64,000 nt of DNA from Gaiellasilicea sp037721555 (GTDB taxonomy: Bacteria; Actinomycetota; Thermoleophilia; Gaiellales; Gaiellaceae), in contig JBBJOI010000004.1 of NCBI GenBank assembly GCA_037721555.1, positions 1-64,000 of the forward strand, read 5' to 3'. The notes below the pieces were generated by a model. It was not told the DNA's origin. It ran no database searches and saw nothing but the letters and a program-made list of their open reading frames with translations. This document shows positions 17,374-25,328 of this stretch, piece after piece. The position numbers were made by a program, and so were the translations under genes. Each line of letters begins with the position of its first letter. The stretch's first letter is position 1.

Positions 17374-18111
17374 ATGCAGCCATCTCGACGTTCGAGCGGC
17401 TCCAGGCGACGAGCGGTACGCGGTCTCTTCGCGCTTGCGGTCGTGCTCGCGACGGCGAGTGCTGCCTCGGCTGGTAGCACCGGTTACGGCGGGTTCCAGA
17501 TCCGAATCGACCCCGAGGGTCTCTCGCCGGTTGTCGTGCAGCTCCCGGCGTCGCATGCGATCCCGTTCTGGGTGAACTACGACTCCGTCCCGCACACGCT
17601 CACGTTCGAGGACAGCCGGTGCACCATCACGATCCCGGCGGGCGAGAGAGCCGCCGCCCCGTGCCACAACATGCTGCTGGAGGCCGGTGCGTACCGCTAT
17701 CGCGTAAGCGATACGTTCGAGGCACAGGGAGCAGTCGTTGTCTTGCCGAACGAGCGGCGGGTCACCATGGTCAGCTCGCGGGCGACGATCCGAGCCGGTC
17801 AGGCGGTGACCTTCAGCGGGACCGTCTTCGCCGCGAGCGTCGCCCCTTTCGGGGGCTTCATCCTCCAGCAGCACGCGATCACAATCTTCCGCCGCGGCGA
17901 GGGGTCGCGCCGGTTCCTACCGATCCGGCGGGTGCTTCCGATGGATCGGCCGTCGCCCTGCTACTGCGATCCGAACGAGAAGCTGTGGAGCGTCACGATC
18001 CGCCCGATCGCGACTGCCACATTCATCGCTCGCATCGTCGACAACCAAAGCACGTGGAAAGAGGCCGAGAGCCACCGAGTCGTTGTCCGAGTGATTGCTG
18101 CGTCGCGGTAG
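17374..18111 (+). CDS. Secreted cupredoxin-like protein
   Basis: 245 aa with a clear signal peptide (twin-Arg-rich start MQPSRRSSGSRRRAVRG, hydrophobic core LFALAVVLATASAASA). The mature part has a Greek-key-like beta pattern: ASHAIPFWVNYDSVPHTLTFED, then ITIPAGERAAAPCHNMLLEAGAYRYRVSD. That is the layout of plastocyanin-like domains, though a full type I copper site is not obvious. A second beta-rich half (RATIRAGQAVTFSGTVFA) looks like a surface repeat domain. Function unknown; outside the cytoplasm. Confidence 0.65.
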   Translation: MQPSRRSSGSRRRAVRGLFALAVVLATASAASAGSTGYGGFQIRIDPEGLSPVVVQLPASHAIPFWVNYDSVPHTLTFEDSRCTITIPAGERAAAPCHNMLLEAGAYRYRVSDTFEAQGAVVVLPNERRVTMVSSRATIRAGQAVTFSGTVFAASVAPFGGFILQQHAITIFRRGEGSRRFLPIRRVLPMDRPSPCYCDPNEKLWSVTIRPIATATFIARIVDNQSTWKEAESHRVVVRVIAASR

Positions 18112-18248
18112 ATCTCACCACAGGCTACTTGCAGTCCCGCAATCTCGTTTCGGGGCTTGCGCAACAACGTCTCGCCGTGGAGCACTCGTCGGAAGCGTCG
18201 GCGTTGTTGGAAGCTCTGCTCGCGCCACATCTGACAAGCGGATCGCGC

Positions 18249-18530
18249 TCAGGGAATCCCGAAGATGAAGGCCAGCAGCAGAGCGGTTCCCACGACAGCT
18301 GCAACCCCGATGAGTCCGGAGAGCCAAGCGGAAGTCGCTCTTTGCGCTTGCGCCGTGCGGTTGCGCCGCCACAACATGATGGCTGGCACCGCCAGCACCA
18401 CTGCGACCCCGAGCATGAACCACCCCGCCGGGTGCCTCCCACCCTCGGGGTCGTCCCCCAGCAGCCACGCTCCCCACATGGCGAACAGCAGCGCGACCCC
18501 GACGGTGACTGAATGAGAAACGCGTGTCAT
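18249..18530 (-). CDS. Small three-helix membrane protein
   Basis: 93 aa, ATG start, with three hydrophobic stretches: TVGVALLFAMWGAWLLG, WFMLGVAVVLAVPAIMLW and LSGLIGVAAVVGTALLLAFI. A short basic loop (RRNRTAQAQRA) lies between the last two. It converges on the secreted protein gene. No family recognised. Confidence 0.65.
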   Translation of the reverse strand: MTRVSHSVTVGVALLFAMWGAWLLGDDPEGGRHPAGWFMLGVAVVLAVPAIMLWRRNRTAQAQRATSAWLSGLIGVAAVVGTALLLAFIFGIP

Positions 18531-18784
18531 GCATCGGTTATCGCCTCAGAATTGCTGTGCGAACCGCCAGCCACGCCGTTGATGGAGGGCGGGAGCATCG
18601 ACCTGCCCGAAGTAGGGCGGCTGGGCGAAACGTGGTGAAACCCCGCCTGCATCCCGCCAGTCGCAGATCCACGGAACAGGGTTGGTTGCGGCCGACGCGA
18701 TCGAAGCTGGATCGTGATGTGGGGCGGCACGGTCTACCGCTTGCCGACGGCCTGCGTCGCCAACCGCTCTCGTAGGCTCCTGAG

Positions 18785-19522
18785 GTGTACTCGGACAGGG
18801 AGGCCGCGGCTCTCTACGACCTGCTCAACCCGTGGGGGCCGAGCGATGACTTCTATCTCGCGCTGGTGCTGGACGCGGAGTCAGCGCTCGACATCGGCTG
18901 CGGTACAGGCTCATTGCTGCACCAAGCCCGGCAGGTCGGTCATGCCGGACGGCTTTGTGGCGTCGATCCGGACGCTGCAAGTCTCGGGGTAGCGCGGCGT
19001 CGTGCAGATATCGAGTGGGAGCTCTGCGCCGCGTCGTCGATGACGTGGGAGCGCGAGTTCGACCTCGCCACGATGACCGGTCACGCGTTCCAGGCGCTCG
19101 TCGGCGACGACGAGCTCCGGGAGTCGCTTACCGCCATCCACCGAGCGCTCGTAGAAGGTGGTCGATTCGCGTTCGAGACCCGCACCCCGCTTGCACGAGC
19201 GTGGGAGCGGTGGAATCCAACGAACGCGATGGATGTCGTCGACCCAGCGGGTCGCCAGCTCCGGATCTCGCACCAGGTCGAAGCAGTCGTCGCCGATGTC
19301 GTCACAGTCACCGAGACGACGAGCGAGCCCGGCGGCCGCTCGTTGCGAGTCGATCGTGCCAGCCTCCGCTTCCTCGAGCCCGACGCACTCGGGAAGGCTC
19401 TCGCAGAGGCCGGCTTCGAGATCGAGGCGCAGTACGGAGATTGGGGACGAGGACGCCTCACGCGTGAGAGCCCGGAGATCGTCACCATCGCCAGGGTGGG
19501 GACACTTCGGCCGACGCAGTAA
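18785..19522 (+). CDS. SAM-dependent methyltransferase
   Basis: 245 aa class I methyltransferase. Motif I is ALDIGCGTGSLLHQAR (about residues 32-47), then LCGVDPDAASLGVARRR and the post-I stretch FDLATMTGHAFQALVGDDELRES. The start is a GTG (VYSDREAAALYDLLNPW). The YDLLNPWGPSDDFYL opening is common in small-molecule methyltransferases. The substrate is unknown. Confidence 0.85.
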   Translation: MYSDREAAALYDLLNPWGPSDDFYLALVLDAESALDIGCGTGSLLHQARQVGHAGRLCGVDPDAASLGVARRRADIEWELCAASSMTWEREFDLATMTGHAFQALVGDDELRESLTAIHRALVEGGRFAFETRTPLARAWERWNPTNAMDVVDPAGRQLRISHQVEAVVADVVTVTETTSEPGGRSLRVDRASLRFLEPDALGKALAEAGFEIEAQYGDWGRGRLTRESPEIVTIARVGTLRPTQ

Positions 19523-19603
19523 GAACTGCTCGAACGTGTGTCGAAGCTGCGGGTCACCACGTGGTGCCTGGCCCGATGCGTTCGCCGATGCGAAGCTCCC
19601 CAC

Positions 19604-20020
19604 GTGGAAGTCCGCATCGACGAATCGCTCGAAGGCATCGACTGGGAGCAGACGAAGGCCGATCTCGCCGACGACAACTTCGACAACGGCCGTTCGCCGG
19701 CAGCTCTCAGGCGCTCCTTTGAGCAGTCGCAACACGTCGCGGTCGCCCGCGACGGCCAACGCGTCGTCGGTCTCGCACGCCTGCTCTCCGACGGCGTCGG
19801 CAACGCCTATCTCCTCGACGTCTGGACAGCGTCGCCCCACCGCAGGCAAGGGATCGCCACGAAGTTGCTACGCCTGCTGATCGAAGCCGTACCCGGCCAG
19901 CACATCGGTCTCCAGACGAGCGGCGCCCAGGCCCTTTACGAGTCGCTCGGATTCCGGCCGCAGCCGGAGTTCTGGTCGCTCGTCGTCGGTTCGTGGCTCC
20001 ACAACAAAGCCAACCGCTGA
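19604..20020 (+). CDS. GNAT-family N-acetyltransferase
   Basis: About 139 aa GNAT fold. The acetyl-CoA loop is TASPHRRQGIATKLLR (Q/R-x-x-G-x-A pattern) and the C-terminal beta-bulge region is GLQTSGAQALYESLGFRPQPEFWSL. ARDGQRVVGLARLLSDG forms strand 3-4. GTG 19604 (VEVRIDESLEGIDWEQ) fits the family start better than GTG 19538. The acceptor substrate is not predictable. Confidence 0.82.
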   Translation: MEVRIDESLEGIDWEQTKADLADDNFDNGRSPAALRRSFEQSQHVAVARDGQRVVGLARLLSDGVGNAYLLDVWTASPHRRQGIATKLLRLLIEAVPGQHIGLQTSGAQALYESLGFRPQPEFWSLVVGSWLHNKANR

Positions 20021-20102
20021 CGCGCGGACGGAGCCGCCTACTACCTCCCTGGCTCTCCCGCGGCATGGGGCCGGCCGTGAGAAGCGCCATAATGCAGGTT
20101 TG

Positions 20103-20375
20103 ATGCGTCTGCTTCGCCGCCGCTCCGCGACGATCCCGCTCGACGAGGCGGCGGCATATGCGCGTTGTCATGGAACGCGCGACGCCGCCGTCCGGATCGT
20201 GAAGCTGCCCCCGCGGCGGGAACGGTACGACGTGCTCGCCGTCGGCGAAGAGCTGCGCCGCTCGTTCGAGCAGCGGCTCGACGCGCGCGAGGACGAGGAG
20301 ATCGCACACCTGAACGACAGAGCGGGCCCCTCAGCGGAGCCCGCTCCACCCCCAACCGTGCCCCCACTCGGCTAG
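20103..20375 (+). CDS. Small hypothetical protein
   Basis: 90 aa, basic N-terminus (MRLLRRRSATIPLDEAAAYARCHG), then a mixed charged segment (RERYDVLAVGEELRRSFEQRLDAREDEEIAHL) and a proline-rich tail. ATG 20103 follows a TTG. Its TAG is the first base triplet of foldback element C. No family recognised. Confidence 0.5.
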   Translation: MRLLRRRSATIPLDEAAAYARCHGTRDAAVRIVKLPPRRERYDVLAVGEELRRSFEQRLDAREDEEIAHLNDRAGPSAEPAPPPTVPPLG

Positions 20376-20483
20376 AGGCTTGATGAGGCTTGATGTGGGA
20401 TAGGAGTGCGTCTGGGGAGGTGCGCCAAGCAGCCCGGCGCAGGCCCCCAGCCAGGCGTGCTTCTAGCTCACATCAAGCCTCTA
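20373..20483. repeat. Foldback element C (long hairpin between convergent genes)
   Basis: An imperfect 111 bp palindrome. The left arm TAGAGGCTTGATG at 20373 matches the complement of the right arm CATCAAGCCTCTA ending at 20483; inner parts pair (AGTGCGTCTGG with GCCAGGCGTGCTT, apex TGCGCC/GGCGCA). The left arm has an extra tandem copy of AGGCTTGATG. Both flanking TAG stop codons lie in the arms. Elements A and C share the sequence TAGAGGCTTG. Confidence 0.8.
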
Positions 20484-20945
20484 AAGGGCGATTCGCGGCT
20501 GCCGCCGCAGGTAGGCAACCGCAAGCCCGAGAGCGAGCACGAGTGCCAGCCCGCCGATCCCGAACGTGAGTCCGTTCTCCCGGTCGATCGAGAATCCGGC
20601 CCCGTCGGCCACCGCAGCGGGCGGCGGGACATCGCCGACGGCGAACCGGTCGAAACGATCGTCAGGGCGAACGGGCGCACCGTCAGGAGTCCTCGCGACC
20701 GCCCGCTCGACGGCATCAGGGGACGCCTGCCCCAGCCCGACCGTCCGCGGATCCAGGGCGTCGGCCGCGGTCAGGCCGTGGCTCAGGTAGCTAATCACGC
20801 GCGGCTGCTTCGTCTGCGGCTGCTGCAGCCCGAGCTCCGGGCCGGCACTCGCGGTTGGGCGCGCCTCAGCGGGTGCGACAACCACCGCGAACGCGAGCCC
20901 AAGCAGGATCCGACGAGTCTAGTGGTGCCTTCTCCGAAACGACAT
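20481..20945 (-). pseudogene. Secreted/membrane-anchored protein with amber codon in signal peptide
   Basis: Reading from ATG 20945, behind a strong Shine-Dalgarno (GGAGGAGGAG), gives MSFRRRHH, then TAG at 20921-20919, then TRRILLGLAFAVVVAPAEA in the same frame: a textbook signal peptide interrupted by a stop. The rest (about 140 aa) has a Gly/Pro/Asp-rich middle and a C-terminal membrane anchor GGLALVLALGLAVAYLRRQ. Otherwise translation must use GTG 20885, leaving half a signal. Either a nonsense mutation or a base error; family unknown. Confidence 0.65.
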
Positions 20946-21053
20946 CTCTCCTCCTCCTCCTATCGGTACTGACTCTCTTCGCAGCTCACGACGGGGTGGG
21001 CAGCGCGCTTCTTCCCTTTCGTTGCAGATCGCGCTTAGATAGCTGCTGCCGCA

Positions 21054-21611
21054 ATGGCTATGGAAGTCACCGACGCACAGCTTGTCGAGCGCTGCCGCGC
21101 TGGCGAGGCGGCGGCCTGGAACGAGCTCGTGGAGCGGTTCTCGCGCTACGTCTACGGCATCGCCTTACGCGCCTTCCGCTTACCTGAGCACGACGCCGAA
21201 GACGTGTTCCAGGACGTCTTCGCCCGCACGTACGAGCGGCTCGACTCGCTCCGCGACGACAGCGCGATCCGCCCCTGGATCGCACAGCTGACGCGGAATG
21301 CCTGCATCGACCACCTGCGCTCCAGCGGCCGTGAGGAGCTGATCGCCGAGCCGCTCGAGGGTGAGGCGGACGCGGCGATCGAGAAGCTCGACGAGGCACT
21401 CGCCGTGCATGAGGGACTGCGCGCGCTGTCGGCGGACTGCCGCGAGATCCTCGACCGGTTCTTCGCGCGCGACGAGAGCTACCGAGCGATCGGCGAGGTG
21501 CTCGGCCTCCCCGCCGGGACGATCGCGAGCAGGATCTCGCGCTGCCTCGGCAAGCTCCGGCACGAGCTCGAGGGAAGAAACCAGGATCCTGGGGCGTCTG
21601 GAGGGTGGTGA
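21054..21611 (+). CDS. RNA polymerase sigma factor, ECF type
   Basis: 185 aa sigma-70 family protein with only regions 2 and 4. Region 2 is LVERCRAGEAAAWNELVERFSRYVYGIA through DAEDVFQDVFARTYERL and IRPWIAQLTRNACIDHLR. Region 4 is LRALSADCREILDRFFARDESYRAIGEVLGLPAGTIASRISRCLGKLR. ATG 21054 is followed by a second in-frame ATG at 21060. The next gene starts inside its stop (GTGA), so a co-expressed regulator is possible. Target promoters are unknown. Confidence 0.92.
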   Translation: MAMEVTDAQLVERCRAGEAAAWNELVERFSRYVYGIALRAFRLPEHDAEDVFQDVFARTYERLDSLRDDSAIRPWIAQLTRNACIDHLRSSGREELIAEPLEGEADAAIEKLDEALAVHEGLRALSADCREILDRFFARDESYRAIGEVLGLPAGTIASRISRCLGKLRHELEGRNQDPGASGGW

Positions 21612-21880
21612 GCCCCACGCCCCCAGACCGATTCGAGGAAGAGCGCCTCGGCGAGCTGCTCGCGCTCCTACCGCCGGCCCCGAGCGGCTGGACGCGCGCG
21701 GCGCAGGAACTACCGGCGGCCCGGCGTGAGCTCGACGAGATCGTCGAGCGAGCGCGGGCCGACGCGGACTTCCGGCTCCGCCTCGTCGCCGATCTGGAGC
21801 AGGCCCTTGCGAGCGGGGGCTACGTCCCCCGCGTCGAGCTCCTGGCGGCGGTGCGTGCGTACCTGCGAGACCCCCAGTAA
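21608..21880 (+). CDS. Small hypothetical protein coupled to the sigma factor
   Basis: 90 aa, largely helical and charged (RFEEERLGELLALLPPAPSGWTRAAQELPAARRELDEIVERARADADFR). It starts at GTG 21608, whose bases overlap the sigma gene stop. That position is where an anti-sigma gene usually sits, but there is no membrane helix or zinc motif, so I do not call it one. Some C-terminal similarity in style to helical regulator tails. Function unknown. Confidence 0.6.
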   Translation: MSPTPPDRFEEERLGELLALLPPAPSGWTRAAQELPAARRELDEIVERARADADFRLRLVADLEQALASGGYVPRVELLAAVRAYLRDPQ

Positions 21881-21882
21881 GA

Positions 21883-22509
21883 GTGTCGGAGCTGTTCACC
21901 CGCGACCTTCGGAGCCTGCTGGAGGCGATCGCCGACCCATCCCCTGCGCCCGGGGCCGGTGCCGTCGCCGGCCTCGTCACCGCGATGGCGGCAGGCGTGA
22001 TCGCGTCGGCGGCACGCCGTTCTACGGCGTGGCCCGAGGCACGCGGCGTCTCTGCGCAAGCCCAGGCCCTCCGCAGCCGGGTCGAGAAGCTGGCCGAGGC
22101 GAACGAACAGGCGTATCTGAAGGCGCTCGGCCTGCTCGAGGTGACCCAGCCCGGCGACAGCCGAGACATCGCCGGCGGCAGCCGAGACATCGCCGACGGC
22201 AGCCGCGACATCGCCATCGGCAGGGCGCTCGAAGCGGCGGCCAACCTACCGCTGGCGATCGCCGAGGCAGCGTACGACGTCGCGCTCCTAGGCGCCGAGG
22301 CGGCCGAGCACGCGGTGGCGGGCTGTGCGGAGGACGGTGCTGCCGCATCGCTGCTCGCGGAGGCTGCGGCACGCGCGGCAGCGGGGCTCGTCGCGACGAA
22401 CCTCGTCTCCAGCCCCGGGGACGACCGCGTCGTGCACGCGCAACGGCTCGCTGCCGCCGCGACGGACGCCGCCCGGCGTGCCGTCACGGCAGCAGCGACG
22501 GCCACTTAG
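21883..22509 (+). CDS. fchA: Formimidoyltetrahydrofolate cyclodeaminase-like protein
   Basis: 208 aa helical protein of the FTCD C-terminal family, which turns 5-formimino-THF into methenyl-THF and ammonia. Marks are LLEAIADPSPAPGAGAVAGLVTAMAAGV, EKLAEANEQAYLKALGL, then LPLAIAEAAYDVALLGAE and the C-terminal NLVSS region. It supplies the step after FtcD (gene at 8092), completing the formimino-transfer branch. Odd feature: a 21 bp unit repeated three times (22153-22215) adds GSRDIA-type repeats in the loop where the substrate channel usually lies. Start is a GTG 2 bp after the previous stop. Confidence 0.8.
   Translation: MSELFTRDLRSLLEAIADPSPAPGAGAVAGLVTAMAAGVIASAARRSTAWPEARGVSAQAQALRSRVEKLAEANEQAYLKALGLLEVTQPGDSRDIAGGSRDIADGSRDIAIGRALEAAANLPLAIAEAAYDVALLGAEAAEHAVAGCAEDGAAASLLAEAAARAAAGLVATNLVSSPGDDRVVHAQRLAAAATDAARRAVTAAATAT
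22153..22215 (+). repeat. 21-bp tandem repeat x3 inside the cyclodeaminase gene
   Basis: Three in-frame copies encoding GDSRDIA, GGSRDIA and DGSRDIA. The copies differ at few bases, so the expansion is recent. It lengthens an exposed loop without breaking the frame. Confidence 0.9.
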
Positions 22510-22742
22510 CCTGAATCCACCGTTTGCGTGATCGCGGGGCGGTCGGCTGGGCCGCCAGGGTGCGCTGGGAGCTTGCCGGGCCGCCGGGGCCCGTACGCCA
22601 AGCTCCCAGCGCGAAGCGCACCGGCCGGGTGAGGGCGCCCCCCGCCCGCCGGCGCGCGGCGCCCGCGCCCGGGGGGGGGGGGGCGCGGGCCCCCCCCCCC
22701 CCCCCCCCCCACCGCCCGCGCAAAACGGTGGATCCAGGCTTA
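22506..22742. repeat. Foldback element D with homopolymer runs
   Basis: The arms TTAGCCTGAATCCACCGTTT (left) and its near-complement AAAACGGTGGATCCAGGCTTA minus a base (right) enclose a 237 bp palindrome-like segment between convergent genes; both stop codons lie in the arms. An inner pair CTGGGAGCTTG / CAAGCTCCCAG also matches. The centre holds 13 G (22671-22683) and 21 C (22690-22710), which may be an assembly artefact of a hard hairpin. Confidence 0.8.
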
Positions 22743-22919
22743 GCCGAGGGCCGGCCTCGTGGTCGGAAGCACAACTGCACGGCGTCGCAACCACAGCCGC
22801 CGGTGTGGGCGCTCCTCACCCGCGGCGCGGACGAGGCGGGCAAGCCGTGCCTGCTCGGCCTCCCGCAGCATGTCGGCCTGCCGGTACCTGGCGATGTCCT
22901 GCATGACGATCGGGTGCAT
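22740..22919 (-). CDS. Small basic protein
   Basis: 59 aa (MHPIVMQDIARYRQADMLREAEQ..., then RLVRAAGEERPHRRLWLRRR). A good Shine-Dalgarno (AAGGGAG, 6 bases before the ATG) supports the start. Short proteins of this type with the MQDIARYRQADMLREAE helix are frequent in actinomycetes; function unknown to me. Its TAA lies inside foldback element D. Confidence 0.65.
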   Translation of the reverse strand: MHPIVMQDIARYRQADMLREAEQARLARLVRAAGEERPHRRLWLRRRAVVLPTTRPALG

Positions 22920-22978
22920 CTCGTCTCCCTTCATCGTGTCGCTGACCACACGACGTCGGGAGCCGCGTGCTTCTTCCC

Positions 22979-23593
22979 TCAGGCACGTGGAAGCGCGTCG
23001 ACCCGCCCGATCCAGGCATCGAGCCGAGGGCAACGACCCGCCACCTGCAGATGGTTGCGCAGTACCTCGTGGAAGCGGTCTGGATCGCCCTCCGTCCACA
23101 GCAGCCGATACTTGAGAAACGGGAACGCCGTCACGTCCGCGAGCGACAGCTCCTCGAACAGGAACTCTCGGCCGGCGAGCAAATCCTCGAAGAGTCGGAG
23201 CGACCCGGCGAGCTGCTCGCCGAGCGCCGCCAGGACGCCCGACTCGGGGTCGGCCTTCGCCTCCTCGGCGACGATCAGGTTCGGCGGGCGCTTCCAGACC
23301 CGGTTGAACCAGTCGCAGAAGATGCGTACCTCGGCGCGGAGGGCGGGATCGTTCGGCAGCAGCGGCGGCTGGGGAAACTGCCCCTCGAGGTACTCGAGAA
23401 TCGCAGGCGAATCAACGAGGGTGCGCTCCCCGTGCTCGAGCACCGGAACGAGCGCCTGGCCACTTACACGCACGACCTCCGCACGGTCTGCGGGATCGAC
23501 GTCCACCCACTCCACCGGCAGGCCCTTGTGCGCGAGCGTCAGGGCGACGCGCTCGACGTTCGTCGAGAACGGGATTCGGTAGACACGCATCAC
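22979..23593 (-). CDS. Glutathione S-transferase-fold protein
   Basis: 204 aa GST: N-terminal thioredoxin fold (MRVYRIPFSTNVERVALTLAHKG, cis-Pro motif ALVPVLEHGERTLVDSPAILEYLEG) and a C-terminal helical domain (LADVTAFPFLKYRLLW, the N-capping-box region). Ser/Asn in FSTN could be the thiol-activating site. Actinobacteria usually lack glutathione, so the thiol partner may differ. The stop of the preceding frame is very close, and the next gene's end abuts its start, suggesting one transcript. Confidence 0.85.
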   Translation of the reverse strand: MMRVYRIPFSTNVERVALTLAHKGLPVEWVDVDPADRAEVVRVSGQALVPVLEHGERTLVDSPAILEYLEGQFPQPPLLPNDPALRAEVRIFCDWFNRVWKRPPNLIVAEEAKADPESGVLAALGEQLAGSLRLFEDLLAGREFLFEELSLADVTAFPFLKYRLLWTEGDPDRFHEVLRNHLQVAGRCPRLDAWIGRVDALPRA

Positions 23594-23944
23594 TCAGTCG
23601 TCCGACTCGTCGCCGCCGCGACCGCGGCCACGTCCCCGTCCAGAGGAGTCCGAGCCCGACCCCGAGTTCGAAGCCGAACCCGAGCCATCCGTAGTCCTCG
23701 ATGAGTCGTCTGTCGTCGCGGCGGTCCGTCGACCCGTTGTCGTCGAGCGAATCGTCGTCTGGCGCACGGTCGTCCGCGCGCCGTCGGTTACCGCCCGTGC
23801 GGCCGCTGCCGGCGCAAGCGCCGCCCCCTGCTCGAGCTTCACGACCGGCAAGGCGATGGTCTCGCGCGTGACGAGGTGCACTCCGAGCCCGGTCGCAACC
23901 GCGAGGACGAGGCCGAGAGCGCCCAGGAGGAGCGTGCGCGTCAC
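23594..23944 (-). CDS. Membrane-anchored low-complexity protein
   Basis: 116 aa. Signal/anchor segment MTRTLLLGALGLVLAVATGLGVHLVTRE, then a Thr/Ser-rich stalk (TTVRQTTIRSTTTGRRTAATTDDSS) and an RG/Asp-rich tail (SGRGRGRGRGGDESDD). Likely exposed outside the membrane. It overlaps the histidine kinase stop by 4 bp, so it belongs to that operon. Function unknown. Confidence 0.65.
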   Translation of the reverse strand: MTRTLLLGALGLVLAVATGLGVHLVTRETIALPVVKLEQGAALAPAAAARAVTDGARTTVRQTTIRSTTTGRRTAATTDDSSRTTDGSGSASNSGSGSDSSGRGRGRGRGGDESDD

Positions 23945-25328
23945 CTCGCCGCTCGCTCCCGCGACCGGGCAACCTCGACAACCGGCAGCGCGACCTCGGC
24001 GATTGCGCCCCGGGTCGCCCGGTTCCGGATCGACGCGCTCCCACCCCAGCGCCGGGCGAGTGTCTCGACGATCGCCAGCCCGAGTCCGGTTCCGGGGTGG
24101 TCGGAACGACCGCGCTGGAAGCGCTCGAAGAGCCGGCGCTCCTCACCCGACCGGACTCCGGGGCCCTCGTCGGCGACCGTCAAGCGTCCGTCGGCCGTCC
24201 AAGCGAGCGTGACGGTCGTACCGGGCGCCGAGTAGACGAGCGCGTTCTCGAGCAGGTTGTCGAGGACGATCGCGATGTCTTCCTCCGTGGCGCGCACAGC
24301 GACGTCGCCGCCATCCTCCACTTTCAGCTCGTGCTCCGTCTGCGCCGCATGGGGCTCCCAGCGGGCTTCTGCAGCCTCGCACGCCGTGCGGAGCCAGACC
24401 GGCGCTCTCGGCTGAGGGCGGTCACCTTCGCGGGCAAGCGTGAGCAGCGCGTTCAGGAGACGCGTCAGGCGCTCGACCTCATCCTCCGCTGCCCGCAACT
24501 CGCGCTCGAGCTCGGGATCGTCGGTCTTCAGACCCGCAGCCTCGAGGCGGAGCCGCAGGCCGGTGAGCGGCGTTCGAAGCTGGTGCGACGCGTTTGCGAC
24601 GAAGTCCCGCTGCGCGGCGAGAACCTGCGCGAGGCGTTCGGTCATGTCGTTGAAGGCGAGAGCCACCTCCTGCTGCTCGGTCGCGCCCGACACCTCTGCC
24701 CGTGCGTCGAGCTCTCCGCTCTCCACCCGCCGCGCCGTGCGAGCTAGCGCTCTAAGCGGCCTCGAGAGCGAGCCTGCGAGAACCCAGGCGAGCGCGAGGC
24801 CGAGCGCGAGCGCGATCAGGCCCACGCCGACGAGCACGAGGACGTTGCGCCGAACGCGCTGAGTCACCGCTTCCACGCTCTGGGTCCGCGGACGGCGCCG
24901 ACCCGCTTCCCCTCGTCGAGCACCGGGACGGCCGTGTAGAGCAAGTCCTCCCCGAGCGTGTCACTGCGTCGCGTCCCCTGTGCCGTCTTCCCCGCCAGCG
25001 CCTCCCGGATCTCCGGTCTGCTGCGGTAGGAGCGCGAGCCGAGGCCGGCGCCGGCGGAGTCTGCCAGGAGTCGACCGCGGGCGTTTACGACGATCACCCG
25101 GCCGCCCAGATCACGGCTTGCGCTCCGGGCGACCCTGAGCAGCTGCGAGGCGTTTCCGAGTCGTGCCGAGGCCTGTGCTGCCACGATCTGCGCCTGGGCC
25201 GAGGCTTGTGCGCGAACTTCGGCGTCGACGCGGCTCGACAGGCTGAACACCAGCGGGATCTCGAGCGCCAACAACACGAGCACGAGCACGTAGGTAAAGG
25301 CGGCGAGGAGGCGCAGGCGGAGGCTCAT
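23941..25328 (-). pseudogene. Sensor histidine kinase, frameshifted
   Basis: The full product would have TM1 (AAFTYVLVLVLLALEIPLVF), a roughly 120 aa extracytoplasmic sensor, TM2 (NVLVLVGVGLIALALGLAL), HAMP, the H-box ASHQLRTPLTG with the phospho-accepting His, an N-box (DNLLENALVYSAPG), G1 DEGPG and G2 GTGLGLAIVETLARR. The sensor half (down to GEDLLYTAVPVLDEGKRVGAVR) and the catalytic half (QSVEAVTQRVRRN...) are in different frames, with the break near 24889. Overlaps the response regulator stop as TGATG. A one-base error would restore a working kinase. Confidence 0.85.

Noticed and set aside
20919..20921. TAG as a recoded codon (pyrrolysine)
   Set aside because: It lies in a signal peptide of a single gene; a nonsense or sequencing change is far simpler.
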